A stretch of DNA of 38,301 bases from Candidatus Nitrotoga sp. CP45 (lineage in GTDB: Bacteria > Pseudomonadota > Gammaproteobacteria > Burkholderiales > Gallionellaceae): positions 1 to 38,301 of the forward strand of contig CAMCFJ010000027.1 of assembly GCA_945874105.1 (NCBI GenBank). Direction: 5' to 3'. Below, piece after piece: positions 1-7,424 of this stretch. The position numbers and the translations under genes are program-made. How positions within the stretch are numbered: the stretch's first letter is position 1; every line of letters begins with the position of its first letter. The notes under the pieces were generated by a model. The model worked only from the letters and a program-made list of their open reading frames with translations, searched no databases and had not been told where the DNA came from.

Positions 1-303
1 GCCGTCACCCAATCGGCACGACGATAATCTTCTCTGCAGGCCAAAGAAACCGCTCGCTTGATCATCATCCAACGGGTGGAAAAATCGGCATCACCATCAG
101 GTAATGTCCACACGCAATGTAAATGGTCAGGCAATAATACCCATGCATCGATGACGAAAGGACGCGCCACACGTACCGTTTCGATTGAGGCGCGCAAGGC
201 GTTACGAATCGCTTCGTCACATAGAATCAACTGGCGCAGGTAAGCGACCACCGTAAAGAAATAGCTTGAAACCTGCAGCCATTGCGCGGCGATAACGTGA
301 CAT
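1..303 (-). pseudogene. REP-associated tyrosine transposase (RAYT, IS200-like), 5' part, apparent frameshift
   Basis: Not an open frame as it stands, but the minus strand translates to a recognisable Y1-transposase N-terminus. An ATG at 303-301 starts MSRYRRAMAAG. The frame must then shift by one base at the A triplet at 269-271 (TTT on the coding strand) to continue as SSYFFTVVAYLRQ, then AWVLLPDHLHCVWTLP and DADFSTRWMMIKRAVS, with no further stop up to the window edge. HLH (bases about 114-125) is the HUH metal-binding motif that cuts single-stranded DNA in this family. The catalytic Tyr would lie beyond position 1. Removing one T from the homopolymer restores the family sequence exactly, so this is either a recent inactivating insertion or a sequencing/assembly error. 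The adjacent REP-like palindrome suits a RAYT. Confidence 0.8.
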
Positions 304-330
304 AACTGTCTACTCCAAAATGTCGAATCC

Positions 331-386
331 GCGTGGGCACACCCTCCGGGTGCGAGGATCTCTACGAGGCAAAAACGTGCCTACCC
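331..386. repeat. REP-like palindrome beside the RAYT gene
   Basis: GTGGGCAC at 333-340 can pair with GTGCCTAC at 377-384 (one G-T pair). Inside it, CACCC/GGGTG (340-352) forms a second small hairpin. RAYT genes are typically bordered by such extragenic palindromes, and the element fills the gap between the transposase start and trmL. Only one copy is visible here, so membership of a repeated family is inferred. Confidence 0.45.
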
Positions 387-417
387 TACATGGCTGACAT
401 CAAACGGCTGACCCCAT

Positions 418-888
418 TTATTCTTTATTCGCCCCCGCAAACTCGCACTGACGCCATGCTTCAAACACCGCTACCGCGACTGTGTTGGATAAATTCAGGC
501 TGCGATTATTCGGTAGCATGGGCATGCGCAGGCACTGCTCCGGAGATAACGATGCCAATATATCCGCAGGCAAGCCACGAGTCTCTGGCCCGAACAGCAA
601 CGCATCACCTGCCTGATAACATACCTCGTGATAAGGCTGCTTGCCTTTGGTCGTGTATGCAAACAGACGCGCACCCGGCAGGGTTTGCAGGCAGGCAGCG
701 AGGTCGTCGTGTACACGCAGATCGGCGTATTCGTGATAATCCAGCCCGGCGCGCCGCAACTGTTTATCATCCAGCGAAAATCCGAGCGGTCGGATCAAAT
801 GCAGTTGCGCCCCGGTGTTAGCGCACAGGCGAATGATGTTCCCGGTATTAGGCGGAATCTCAGGCTGGAAGAGGATCACATTAAACAT
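418..888 (-). CDS. trmL: tRNA (cytidine(34)-2'-O)-methyltransferase TrmL
   Basis: A SPOUT-class RNA methyltransferase that methylates the ribose of wobble base 34 in tRNA-Leu isoacceptors, using S-adenosylmethionine. The 156-residue product has the usual length for TrmL. Visible family motifs are NTGNIIRLCANTG (14-26), LLFGPETRGLP (98-107), and the C-terminal knot segment MPMLPNNRSLNLSNTVAVA (123-140). The start at 888 (MFNVILFQPEIPPN) is preferred over an upstream in-frame ATG at 975 because homologues begin at this beta-strand and a purine-rich AGAGG lies just upstream. It lies 43 bp downstream of comF on the same strand, so the two are probably co-transcribed. Family assignment is secure; the exact tRNA targets are inferred from the family. 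Confidence 0.93.
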   Translation of the reverse strand: MFNVILFQPEIPPNTGNIIRLCANTGAQLHLIRPLGFSLDDKQLRRAGLDYHEYADLRVHDDLAACLQTLPGARLFAYTTKGKQPYHEVCYQAGDALLFGPETRGLPADILASLSPEQCLRMPMLPNNRSLNLSNTVAVAVFEAWRQCEFAGANKE

Positions 889-931
889 TATGGGAGCCTC
901 TGGTTTGAATACTCTGGTTTGGATAATAACC

Positions 932-1648
932 CTACGAAGCTGAATGCGGCAATGTCCGCGCAATGACCCAGGCACTGATTTCGCGCGCGCCTGCTTTGCG
1001 TAAGGTTTGCGCCACTTCGTTCAGCGATGCACCGCTAGTCATTACATCATCTACTATGGCGACGTGCTTGCCCGAAAAATCCTGTGTGCAAATGAATGCC
1101 TGACGTACGTTCTGGTCTCTTTCCTTTCGTGATAACGCCGCTTGTGGCGGCGTATCGCGGCTGCGCTGGCAGGCATTCAGCAATACTGGAATATCCATCT
1201 GCCGCCCAATATGCCTTGCCACTTCAAATGACTGATTGAAACCACGCGCACGTAAACGCAGCGGATGCAATGGCATGGCAACAAGGTAATCAGGACGCAC
1301 CGTAATACGCTGTGTCAGTTTGTCCGCAAGACTGTTCGCCAATACCAGTTTTTCATTATGCTTCAGCGCCTGCACTAGCTTGTTGAGCGGAAAAGCGTAG
1401 GCGAACACGGCCACTGTGCGGTCGAAATGCGGCGCTTGTTGCAAGCAATGGCCACAGGTCGCGCCATCGTGCGTAGGCAGGGCACACACCGGGCAACGTG
1501 CCGCAGTCAAATAGGGTAAATCAGCGTCGCAAGCGGCGCACCATACGCCATTGCGGCTGGCTGTGCCGCACAGGAAACAGGGTTGCGCGGGCAGGGCTTG
1601 CCACAATTTTGTGCGGATGTTCAAAAAATGACGAGTCAAAATTGACAA
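932..1648 (-). CDS. comF: ComF family protein (phosphoribosyltransferase-like, DNA-uptake associated)
   Basis: 238 residues. The N-terminus has four CxxC pairs (C24/C27, C37/C40, C52/C55, C65/C68), the double zinc-ribbon of ComF proteins. The C-terminal half is a type I phosphoribosyltransferase fold with RGFNQS (135-140) and the PRPP-loop signature VAIVDDVMTSGAS (196-208). In naturally competent bacteria ComF acts in the cytoplasm during uptake of single-stranded DNA; in many betaproteobacteria the gene sits divergent from bioB, as here. Only 56 bp separate its start from bioB, so the two promoters must overlap. Competence cannot be concluded from this gene alone. Family call is firm, role is by homology. 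Confidence 0.93.
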   Translation of the reverse strand: MSILTRHFLNIRTKLWQALPAQPCFLCGTASRNGVWCAACDADLPYLTAARCPVCALPTHDGATCGHCLQQAPHFDRTVAVFAYAFPLNKLVQALKHNEKLVLANSLADKLTQRITVRPDYLVAMPLHPLRLRARGFNQSFEVARHIGRQMDIPVLLNACQRSRDTPPQAALSRKERDQNVRQAFICTQDFSGKHVAIVDDVMTSGASLNEVAQTLRKAGAREISAWVIARTLPHSAS

Positions 1649-1704
1649 GGTCGCGCCCTTTCATGGATGATGCCGGATCATTGTAATTCATTAGACTGCA
1701 AGCC

Positions 1705-2718
1705 ATGACGACTCACACCGTACAATTTACCCGCCCCTCCAAACCCTCGGCACCCTCTCAGCCATCAAGCGAAGCGCAGTGCTGGAGCCTCGCGCAAGTT
1801 GAGGCGCTGTTCAGGCTGCCGTTTGCCGATTTGCTCTATCACGCACAGCAGGTGCATCGAGAGCATTTCGATGTCAACGCGGTACAGCTGTCCACTTTGC
1901 TGTCCATTAAAACAGGCGGCTGTTCGGAGGACTGCGGCTATTGCCCGCAAGCTGCACGCTATGACACCGGCGTAAAAAGCCAGGCATTGATGGAGCTAGA
2001 CGATGTGCTGGCAGCTGCCAGCGTGGCCAAGTCCGCTGGCGCGACCCGCTTTTGCATGGGCGCTGCTTGGCGCGGCCCCAAACAGCGCGATTTGGAATCG
2101 GTGCTGAACATGGTGCGTGAAGTCAAAGCGCTGGGGCTGGAAACCTGCGCCACGCTGGGCATGTTGAAAGACGGCCAGGCCGAGCAACTAAAAAATGCCG
2201 GGCTGGATTACTACAATCACAATCTGGACACCGCGCCTGAGTTCTACGACGAAATCATTACCACTCGCGATTATCAGGACAGGTTGGACACGCTGGAGCG
2301 GGTTCGTAATGCTGACTTGAATGTATGCTGTGGCGGTATCGTTGGCATGGGCGAAAGCCTTGCTCAACGCGCCGGCTTGGTCGCGCAACTGGCTAACCTT
2401 GACCCCTATCCTGAAAGCGTACCCATCAACCTGCTGGTACAGGTAGAAGGCACGCCGCTGGCCGACACCAAAGCGCTGGATCCGCTGGATTTTGTTCGTA
2501 CCATCGCGGTGGCGCGCATCACCATGCCCTTGGCGCGAGTGCGATTGTCTGCCGGGCGACAACAAATGAGCGAAGCGGTACAGGCTTTATGTTTTCTCGC
2601 AGGCGCCAACTCAATATTTTATGGTGACCAACTGCTGACTACCGGCAATCCAGAAGTGGAGCGCGACCGCGTTCTACTCGATAAATTGGGTATGTATCCG
2701 CTTGCTGCAAAAAGTTAA
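1705..2718 (+). CDS. bioB: Biotin synthase BioB
   Basis: A radical-SAM enzyme that inserts sulfur into dethiobiotin, the last step of biotin synthesis. The 337-residue protein has the CxxxCxxC cluster motif CSEDCGYC (C73, C77, C80). The [2Fe-2S] ligands are also present: C117 in RFCMGAA, C148 in ETCATLG, C208 in the VCCGGIVG segment, and R280 in VRLSAGR. The N-terminal 25 residues are a Pro/Ser-rich extension. The start ATG follows a short divergent gap with comF. A TTGACA at 1642-1647, with a weak GATGAT 18 bp further on, could be its promoter; I see no convincing BirA operator. It is first gene of the bioB-F-H-C block. Confidence 0.98.
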   Translation: MTTHTVQFTRPSKPSAPSQPSSEAQCWSLAQVEALFRLPFADLLYHAQQVHREHFDVNAVQLSTLLSIKTGGCSEDCGYCPQAARYDTGVKSQALMELDDVLAAASVAKSAGATRFCMGAAWRGPKQRDLESVLNMVREVKALGLETCATLGMLKDGQAEQLKNAGLDYYNHNLDTAPEFYDEIITTRDYQDRLDTLERVRNADLNVCCGGIVGMGESLAQRAGLVAQLANLDPYPESVPINLLVQVEGTPLADTKALDPLDFVRTIAVARITMPLARVRLSAGRQQMSEAVQALCFLAGANSIFYGDQLLTTGNPEVERDRVLLDKLGMYPLAAKS

Positions 2719-2759
2719 AGTGCATTGAACCCATACAATCCATTAGAAAATTTAACCAG

Positions 2760-2850
2760 CCTCCCCCTTTGTAAAAGGGGGACTGAGGGGGATTTTTGTG
2801 TCCCCGCAACGCTCAAATCCCCCCTAGCCCCCCTTTTTCAAAGGGGGGGA
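2760..2850. repeat. Long imperfect inverted repeat (C/G-rich arms) between bioB and bioF
   Basis: The left arm at about 2761-2795 (CCCCCTTTGTAAAAGGGGG core) is mirrored by the right arm at 2815-2850 (CCCCCTTTTTCAAAGGGGGG core). Each arm is itself a hairpin and the two can also pair with each other. The 2719-2928 gap contains no credible gene. This looks like a dispersed extragenic palindrome rather than a simple terminator, since bioF must be transcribed through it or from a promoter beyond it. Confidence 0.8.
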
Positions 2851-2928
2851 TGCATCGTCATCGCGCGAATCAGGTCCAATGGATTATCCGGGTTGATCAA
2901 ACTATGTTGCCTGTGATGGAAAATTTTA

Positions 2929-4095
2929 ATGTCTTTTGAAGTGCTGCAGGATGAACTCGATACCCGCGCAGCCCAAGGACTCCTGCGCCATCGTTGCTTG
3001 TTGCAAAGTGCACAAGGCACACGCGTCAAGGTAGATGGCAAGCCGACTCTGTCTTTTTCCAGCAACGATTACCTCGGTTTAGCTAATCATCCGCAGTTGC
3101 TTGCCGCTTTGCAGGCGGGTACACAACAGTATGGATTGGGTGTGGGTGCATCCCATCTGGTCAGTGGTCATTTCAGCGCACACGACGAGCTGGAGCAAGC
3201 ACTTGCCGCATTCGTCTGCAAGCCCGCAGCACTGTTGTTTTCCGCTGGCTATCTGGCTAACCTTGGCGCGGTGCAAGCGCTGGTTGGCAGGAACGATAGA
3301 ATCTTTGCCGACAAGCTGAATCACGCATCACTCAATGACGCCATGTTGTTGTCACGTTCGCAGGTGCACCGCTATCGCCACAACGACATGGCGCATCTCG
3401 CGCAATTATTGGAGCAGCCAAACAGCGGTCGCAAACTGGTTATTACCGATGCGGTATTCAGCATGGATGGTGACCTAGCGCCGTTGCCGGAACTGCTGGC
3501 GCTGTGTGAGCAACATGATGCCTGGTTACTGGTGGATGATGCGCATGGCTTTGGCATATTGGGTGAACAGGGGCGCGGCTCATTATTTCACCATAGAGAT
3601 TCAACTGGCCTCGCCTCGCCGCGCATCATCTACATGGCGACGCTGGGCAAAGCGGTGGGCGTATCCGGCGCCTTCATTGCAGCGGAACAAGTGGTGATTG
3701 ATACGCTGATACAGAATGCGCGCAGCTACATCTACACAACAGCCAGTCCACCCGCCCTGTCCTGCGCGGTTCTGGCCAGTTTGCGCTTATTGCAGAATGA
3801 AGAGTGGCGGCGTACACAATTATGGAAATTGGTTGCGCAGTTGCGTGCTGGTCTGACCGGCCTACCGTGGATGCTGATGCACTCCGATACCCCGATTCAG
3901 CCGCTGCTGGTCGGCGACAATAATGCTGCGGTAGCCTTGAGCGAAGGTCTGCGCGCCCGTGGCATCTGGGTATCAGCCATCCGCCCGCCAACCGTTCCGC
4001 AAGGAACAGCGCGACTACGCATTTCGCTATCGGCGGCGCATAGCGAGCAGGATGTGGCGCAATTGATTTCAGCCTTGCATGAGCTTGCACATTGA
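2929..4095 (+). CDS. bioF: 8-amino-7-oxononanoate synthase BioF
   Basis: A PLP-dependent alpha-oxoamine synthase that condenses pimeloyl-ACP (or CoA) with L-alanine to give KAPA, the first step of biotin ring assembly. 388 residues, close to the E. coli length. The PLP lysine is K241 in TLGKAVGVSG; LVDDAHGFG (201-209) holds the aspartate that contacts the PLP pyridine; FSSNDYLGL (43-51) and SAGYLAN (105-111) are further family landmarks. A weak GGA precedes the ATG. The last 17 bp overlap the start of bioH, suggesting translational coupling. Confident. Confidence 0.98.
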   Translation: MSFEVLQDELDTRAAQGLLRHRCLLQSAQGTRVKVDGKPTLSFSSNDYLGLANHPQLLAALQAGTQQYGLGVGASHLVSGHFSAHDELEQALAAFVCKPAALLFSAGYLANLGAVQALVGRNDRIFADKLNHASLNDAMLLSRSQVHRYRHNDMAHLAQLLEQPNSGRKLVITDAVFSMDGDLAPLPELLALCEQHDAWLLVDDAHGFGILGEQGRGSLFHHRDSTGLASPRIIYMATLGKAVGVSGAFIAAEQVVIDTLIQNARSYIYTTASPPALSCAVLASLRLLQNEEWRRTQLWKLVAQLRAGLTGLPWMLMHSDTPIQPLLVGDNNAAVALSEGLRARGIWVSAIRPPTVPQGTARLRISLSAAHSEQDVAQLISALHELAH

Positions 4096-4858
4096 AAGTT
4101 GCGGTGCCGGCGCGCCGCTATTACTGATACCCGGCTGGGGGATGCACTGCGGCATCTGGGGCAATGTGGTGGCACAACTTGCGCAACATTTTCGTGTGCA
4201 CTGCGTGGACTTGCCGGGATACGGCGCCAGCTCGATCATCGCGCAATATGATTTGGATGGGTTGGTACAGCGGCTATCCGAGTATTGGCATGCTGAACAT
4301 GATGATGAGCCGCTGGCGTTGTGTGGCTGGTCGCTCGGCGGGCAGATTGCGTTGCGCTGGGCGCTCCATGCGCCGCACCAGATCGACAAGCTCGTGCTGG
4401 TTGCTACCACGCCCAGTTTTGTGCAGCGTAACGACTGGGAATGTGCAATGGCGGCGAATACCTTGCATAAATTTTCTGTTGCGTTGCTGGAAGATCATGC
4501 GCTGGCGTTGGAGCGGTTTATGGCCTTGCAGGTGCGCGGCAGCGAACACGAAAGCGAGTTGCTGGCGGATCTGCGTGCATGTCTATCCAGCCGAGGCGAA
4601 CCGAATATTGCGGCATTGCGCGGGGGGCTGGAAATATTGCGTAATACCGATCTGCGTGCGATATTGCCGCAAATTACTCAAGCTGCCTTGGTCATTGCGG
4701 GCGAGCGCGATGTGTTGGCTTCACCCGCAGCATCAGGCTATCTCGCGCAACAATTGCCCAATGCGCAGCTGTTAAATATAAAGGGCGCGTCACATGCGCC
4801 GTTTTTATCTCACCCGGACATTTTTGTGCAACGGATCGAGGCATTTTTAAATGGATGA
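4079..4858 (+). CDS. bioH: Pimeloyl-ACP methyl ester carboxylesterase BioH
   Basis: An alpha/beta hydrolase that demethylates pimeloyl-ACP methyl ester, releasing the pimeloyl chain from the fatty-acid-synthesis disguise created by BioC. 259 residues. The nucleophile elbow is CGWSLGG with S85, and the rest of the triad is D211 (GERDVLA) and H239 (GASHAPF); LIPGWGMH (16-23) supplies the oxyanion region. These match the Ser/Asp/His layout of E. coli BioH. The start overlaps the end of bioF by 17 bp and its end overlaps bioC by 8 bp, consistent with one coupled transcript. Confidence 0.96.
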   Translation: MSLHIESCGAGAPLLLIPGWGMHCGIWGNVVAQLAQHFRVHCVDLPGYGASSIIAQYDLDGLVQRLSEYWHAEHDDEPLALCGWSLGGQIALRWALHAPHQIDKLVLVATTPSFVQRNDWECAMAANTLHKFSVALLEDHALALERFMALQVRGSEHESELLADLRACLSSRGEPNIAALRGGLEILRNTDLRAILPQITQAALVIAGERDVLASPAASGYLAQQLPNAQLLNIKGASHAPFLSHPDIFVQRIEAFLNG

Positions 4859-5720
4859 TTTCCTGATTGACAAACGACAGGTGCGGATGGCTTTCAATCG
4901 CGCGGCCAATGGCTACGATACCGCTGCAGTATTGCAGCGTGAGGTATGCAGCCGCATGCTGGAACGGCTGGATTATATAAAGCAGAAGCCAGCGTCCGTG
5001 CTGGATGTGGGCAGTGGTACTGGCTGGGGCACGCGCCAGCTGTCGCAGCGCTATCCGGTGGCGCATCTGCTAGCGCTCGACATGGCAATTAGTATGCTCA
5101 ATGTATCGCGCAGCAAGTTAAGCTGGTGGCGCACCTTATTCGATAGTGGCAAGCACAGCTACCTATGCGCCGATGTCGAAGCCTTGCCGTTGGCAGCCAA
5201 CAGCATCGAGCTGGTATGGTCGAATCTGGCCCTGCAATGGTGTAACGATCTGCCCGCCACCTTCAGCGAATTACATCGCGTATTGAAAGTGGAAGGCTTG
5301 GTAATGTTCAGTACCTTCGGCCCGGATACGCTCAAGGAATTACGCAGCGCTTTTCATAGCGTGGATGAGCACAGGCATGTCAATCGTTTCGCGGACATGC
5401 ACGACATCGGCGACATGCTGAAGGCCAGCGGTTTTGCCGCGCCCGTGATGGACATGGAAATTATCACGCTGACTTACGATAATGTTAAAGCGGTAATGCA
5501 GGATTTGCGCAACATAGGCGCGCACAATGCCACTGCCGGACGTGGGCAGGGCATGATGGGCAAGGCTGCATGGCTGGCGCTACAGGAGAATTACGAACGA
5601 TTCCGGAAAAACGGCAAGCTGCCCGCGACTTTCGAAGTGATCTATGGTCATGCGTGGAAGCCAAAGTCCAGAGTGAGAGCGGATGGCGCGCATATTATTC
5701 AAACGCCATTTAAACTATGA
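4851..5720 (+). CDS. bioC: Malonyl-ACP O-methyltransferase BioC
   Basis: A SAM-dependent methyltransferase that methylates malonyl-ACP so that it can be elongated by fatty acid synthase into a pimeloyl chain. 289 residues; SAM motif I is VLDVGSGTGW (50-59), followed by an acidic LALDMAI strand and the LVWSNLALQW segment typical of BioC. The N-terminal DKRQVRMAFNRAANGYD is the usual BioC opening. It overlaps bioH by 8 bp (ATGGATGA). After its stop the biotin genes are broken by about 3.1 kb before bioD at 8871. Confidence 0.96.
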   Translation: MDDFLIDKRQVRMAFNRAANGYDTAAVLQREVCSRMLERLDYIKQKPASVLDVGSGTGWGTRQLSQRYPVAHLLALDMAISMLNVSRSKLSWWRTLFDSGKHSYLCADVEALPLAANSIELVWSNLALQWCNDLPATFSELHRVLKVEGLVMFSTFGPDTLKELRSAFHSVDEHRHVNRFADMHDIGDMLKASGFAAPVMDMEIITLTYDNVKAVMQDLRNIGAHNATAGRGQGMMGKAAWLALQENYERFRKNGKLPATFEVIYGHAWKPKSRVRADGAHIIQTPFKL

Positions 5721-5851
5721 AGCTTGGGTGAGTCGGTATTTTGGATTCAGCCTTTTACAGGGCCTGAAATTAGTATCGCAAATCGTAAATAACGAACCTA
5801 TTTTTTTGGATTTAGCCGCCGCATGGCAGTTGAGTTCCGGTAATTGCCTAT

Positions 5852-5931
5852 CCCTAACCCTCTCCCGTAAACGGGAGAGGGGACGATCACCCTCTCTCCC
5901 GCTTGCGGGAGAGAGTTGGAGAGAGGGTTGG
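5852..5931. repeat. CCCTCTCCC/GGGAGAGGG palindromic element
   Basis: Two hairpins nested in an outer inverted repeat. CCTCTCCCGT/ACGGGAGAGG pairs at 5859-5880, and CTCTCTCCCG/CGGGAGAGAG at 5892-5915 forms a perfect stem. The outer AACCCTCTC (from 5856) pairs with GAGAGGGTT (5921-5929). Such elements are common intergenic repeats in proteobacteria. A degenerate hairpin with the same ACCTCTC/GAGAGGT core lies at 12157-12178, just before lolA. Confidence 0.8.
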
Positions 5932-6128
5932 CGTAACGGAGCATCACACCATGCAACGTATGTTTCGGAATTAACAGGTTCTGATATTAGGGGCGAGCAG
6001 TAGTAATCCAAGCCGGCATGACGGTATTCATGCGTCATAAGGAAGTGATCTTTGTATCGTCAGCCGACTTCTCTATGGGGTGGTAATGATAGGTTTGGCT
6101 GCAAGTTATGCACACGGCTTAGGGCAAT

Positions 6129-6235
6129 GCTGAACAAGTCCCTCCGTTCGGGCTGAGCCTGTCGAAGCCATTTGCAAGCTATGTATCTGCAAGGAGTGCG
6201 TTTCGACGAGCTCAACGCGAACGGTCTTGTTCAGC
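6129..6235. repeat. Dispersed inverted repeat, copy A (CGTTCG...GTCGAA family)
   Basis: The left arm, 6129-6166, runs from GCTGAACAAG to CCTGTCGAA. The right arm, 6202-6235, runs from TTCGACGAGCTC to CTTGTTCAGC. Together they can form one long imperfect hairpin with a loop of about 35 bases. Copy C at 12027-12131 is nearly the same sequence; copies B and D are more distant. Confidence 0.85.
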
Positions 6236-6278
6236 GTTAACGATATGGAAGTTGTTATCTGAAACTTTGCCAGGCGAA

Positions 6279-7169
6279 ATGATGATGGTGTTCAAAATCG
6301 GACTGCTACCCATAATGTTGGGGATTGTTTTGCTGGGTTGCTATGTGGCCAAAGCGGCAAGGATGCGTGGAAAAAATCCGTGGGTGTGGGGAGTTCTCAC
6401 TGTTGCTGTGATCACTGCGGCGACATGGCAGCAGCTGCCAGTATGGGCGGAGATTGTTTTATATCGCGGAAAGATAAAGCAATCGGCTATCCCGCAGCGG
6501 AAGGTCATCAGTTTGGCAGAGGCTAATAAAATCAATTTTCGCGTAAGTATGGATGGCGTTAATTTTGATGTGCCCCTGGTATATAACTTCAAGGGATACA
6601 ACCAGCAATTGCATGGCTGGGGGAATGTGCCGCAAAAACAGATTGAAGCCAAAAAAAGGCTGGCTGTTGACTTCATTAAAATTGACGCCCTATTGCCGGA
6701 AATTTCTCCACTGAGGGAAGAGAATCTGGCGCAATTTGAAAAATTGGCATGGGGGCAAAACATGCACGCTTCCATTACGCATATGAGGCCGTGGGATCAT
6801 TACTTTAAATATTTTTTCGAGGGATTGCAGCGGCGCCCAGATTCGCCGGAATTGCCCGGGATGTTGCATTACTACGACCCACCCGGCAAAGCCGATATAT
6901 TCTTTAGCCATGATCACCCTACGGACGAACTGGTACGTATTCGGTGTGCTGATGAGAATTTTTTTCACAGCGCATATCCAATTTGCGTAGTTGAAACCTC
7001 ATATCGCCCGGCATCGGACGCGGCGATATCCAAGGCCATAGTAAAGTCAGTTTTCTCTCTGAGGTATGAATTGCCCAGCCAATACATTGCACAATGGCGC
7101 ACGATAGAGCAGAAGCTTAAATCCCGGTTTGACCAGATGGTGAGCATTAACGACCCATCCTTACCTTGA
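6279..7169 (+). CDS. Uncharacterised membrane-anchored protein
   Basis: Not recognised. The frame opens with a TTG at 6252, but the ATG triplet at 6279/6282/6285 (after a weak AGGCGA) is the more likely start, giving about 296 residues. Two hydrophobic segments sit at the N-terminus, one around FKIGLLPIMLGIVLLGCYVA and one around WGVLTVAVITAATW. The remaining 230 or so residues are hydrophilic and presumably lie on one side of the membrane. The soluble part contains HDHP in the FFSHDHPTDEL segment and two cysteines (RIRCAD, YPICVVE) that could pair. It lies between bioC and bioD, after a dispersed repeat and before a lipoprotein gene. Real-gene status is supported by length and consistent codon use; function is unknown. 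Confidence 0.65.
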   Translation: MMMVFKIGLLPIMLGIVLLGCYVAKAARMRGKNPWVWGVLTVAVITAATWQQLPVWAEIVLYRGKIKQSAIPQRKVISLAEANKINFRVSMDGVNFDVPLVYNFKGYNQQLHGWGNVPQKQIEAKKRLAVDFIKIDALLPEISPLREENLAQFEKLAWGQNMHASITHMRPWDHYFKYFFEGLQRRPDSPELPGMLHYYDPPGKADIFFSHDHPTDELVRIRCADENFFHSAYPICVVETSYRPASDAAISKAIVKSVFSLRYELPSQYIAQWRTIEQKLKSRFDQMVSINDPSLP

Positions 7170-7308
7170 GCTGTAATGAAAATAACGACGCGCGTGGATT
7201 ACGAATGCATTTTGAGGCTGCCCACGGCGTATGCGTAACCTCATTAGACGAGGGTGAATATGAACACAATGTCATTTCAGGGTAAGTCGTACCGCTTTGA
7301 AGTTGTAG

Positions 7309-7314
7309 TATAAT
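7309..7314 (+). promoter_or_regulatory. Candidate -10 box upstream of the CsgG-like gene
   Basis: A perfect TATAAT lies 110 bp before the start codon at 7425. I cannot find a matching -35 hexamer at 16-18 bp, so the call is weak. Confidence 0.25.
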
Positions 7315-7368
7315 TTTCGAGTATTAAAGTCTGGTAAGCTGCATCCGTAATGAGTAAATTATTTGTAA

Positions 7369-7385
7369 CAACAAATCATTTGTTG
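7369..7385. promoter_or_regulatory. 17-bp perfect dyad in the leader of the CsgG-like gene
   Basis: CAACAAAT-C-ATTTGTTG, two perfect 8-bp arms around one central base, 39 bp upstream of the start codon at 7425. The near-zero spacer makes it more like a protein-binding operator than an RNA hairpin. No regulator can be named from the sequence. Confidence 0.45.
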
Positions 7386-7424
7386 CCGTGTTTGATAATT
7401 TTCAAAAATTAAGGGGGGTAAATT

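Larger units (their letters stand above)
5721..6278. other. Gap after bioC, repeat-filled, no credible gene
   Basis: The 558 bp between bioC and the next gene contain two separate palindromic elements (5852-5931 and 6129-6235, listed individually). The short open frames across them read through the palindromes and show no recognisable protein. I see no strong terminator with a T-run after bioC; the first hairpin could serve that role. Confidence 0.6.

Noticed and set aside
2725-2916. 63-codon frame across the bioB-bioF palindrome
   Set aside because: It reads through the inverted repeat and has no family features or ribosome-binding site.
5683-6038. Overlapping frames of about 106 codons on both strands after bioC
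   Set aside because: They run across the CCCTCTCCC palindrome, one overlaps bioC, and their Arg/Gly/Ser composition is typical of repeat translation.
7260-7313. 17-codon frame with a good GAGGGTGAAT ribosome-binding site
   Set aside because: Too short to support and it overlaps the TATAAT box; may be a leader peptide or gene remnant but nothing confirms it.
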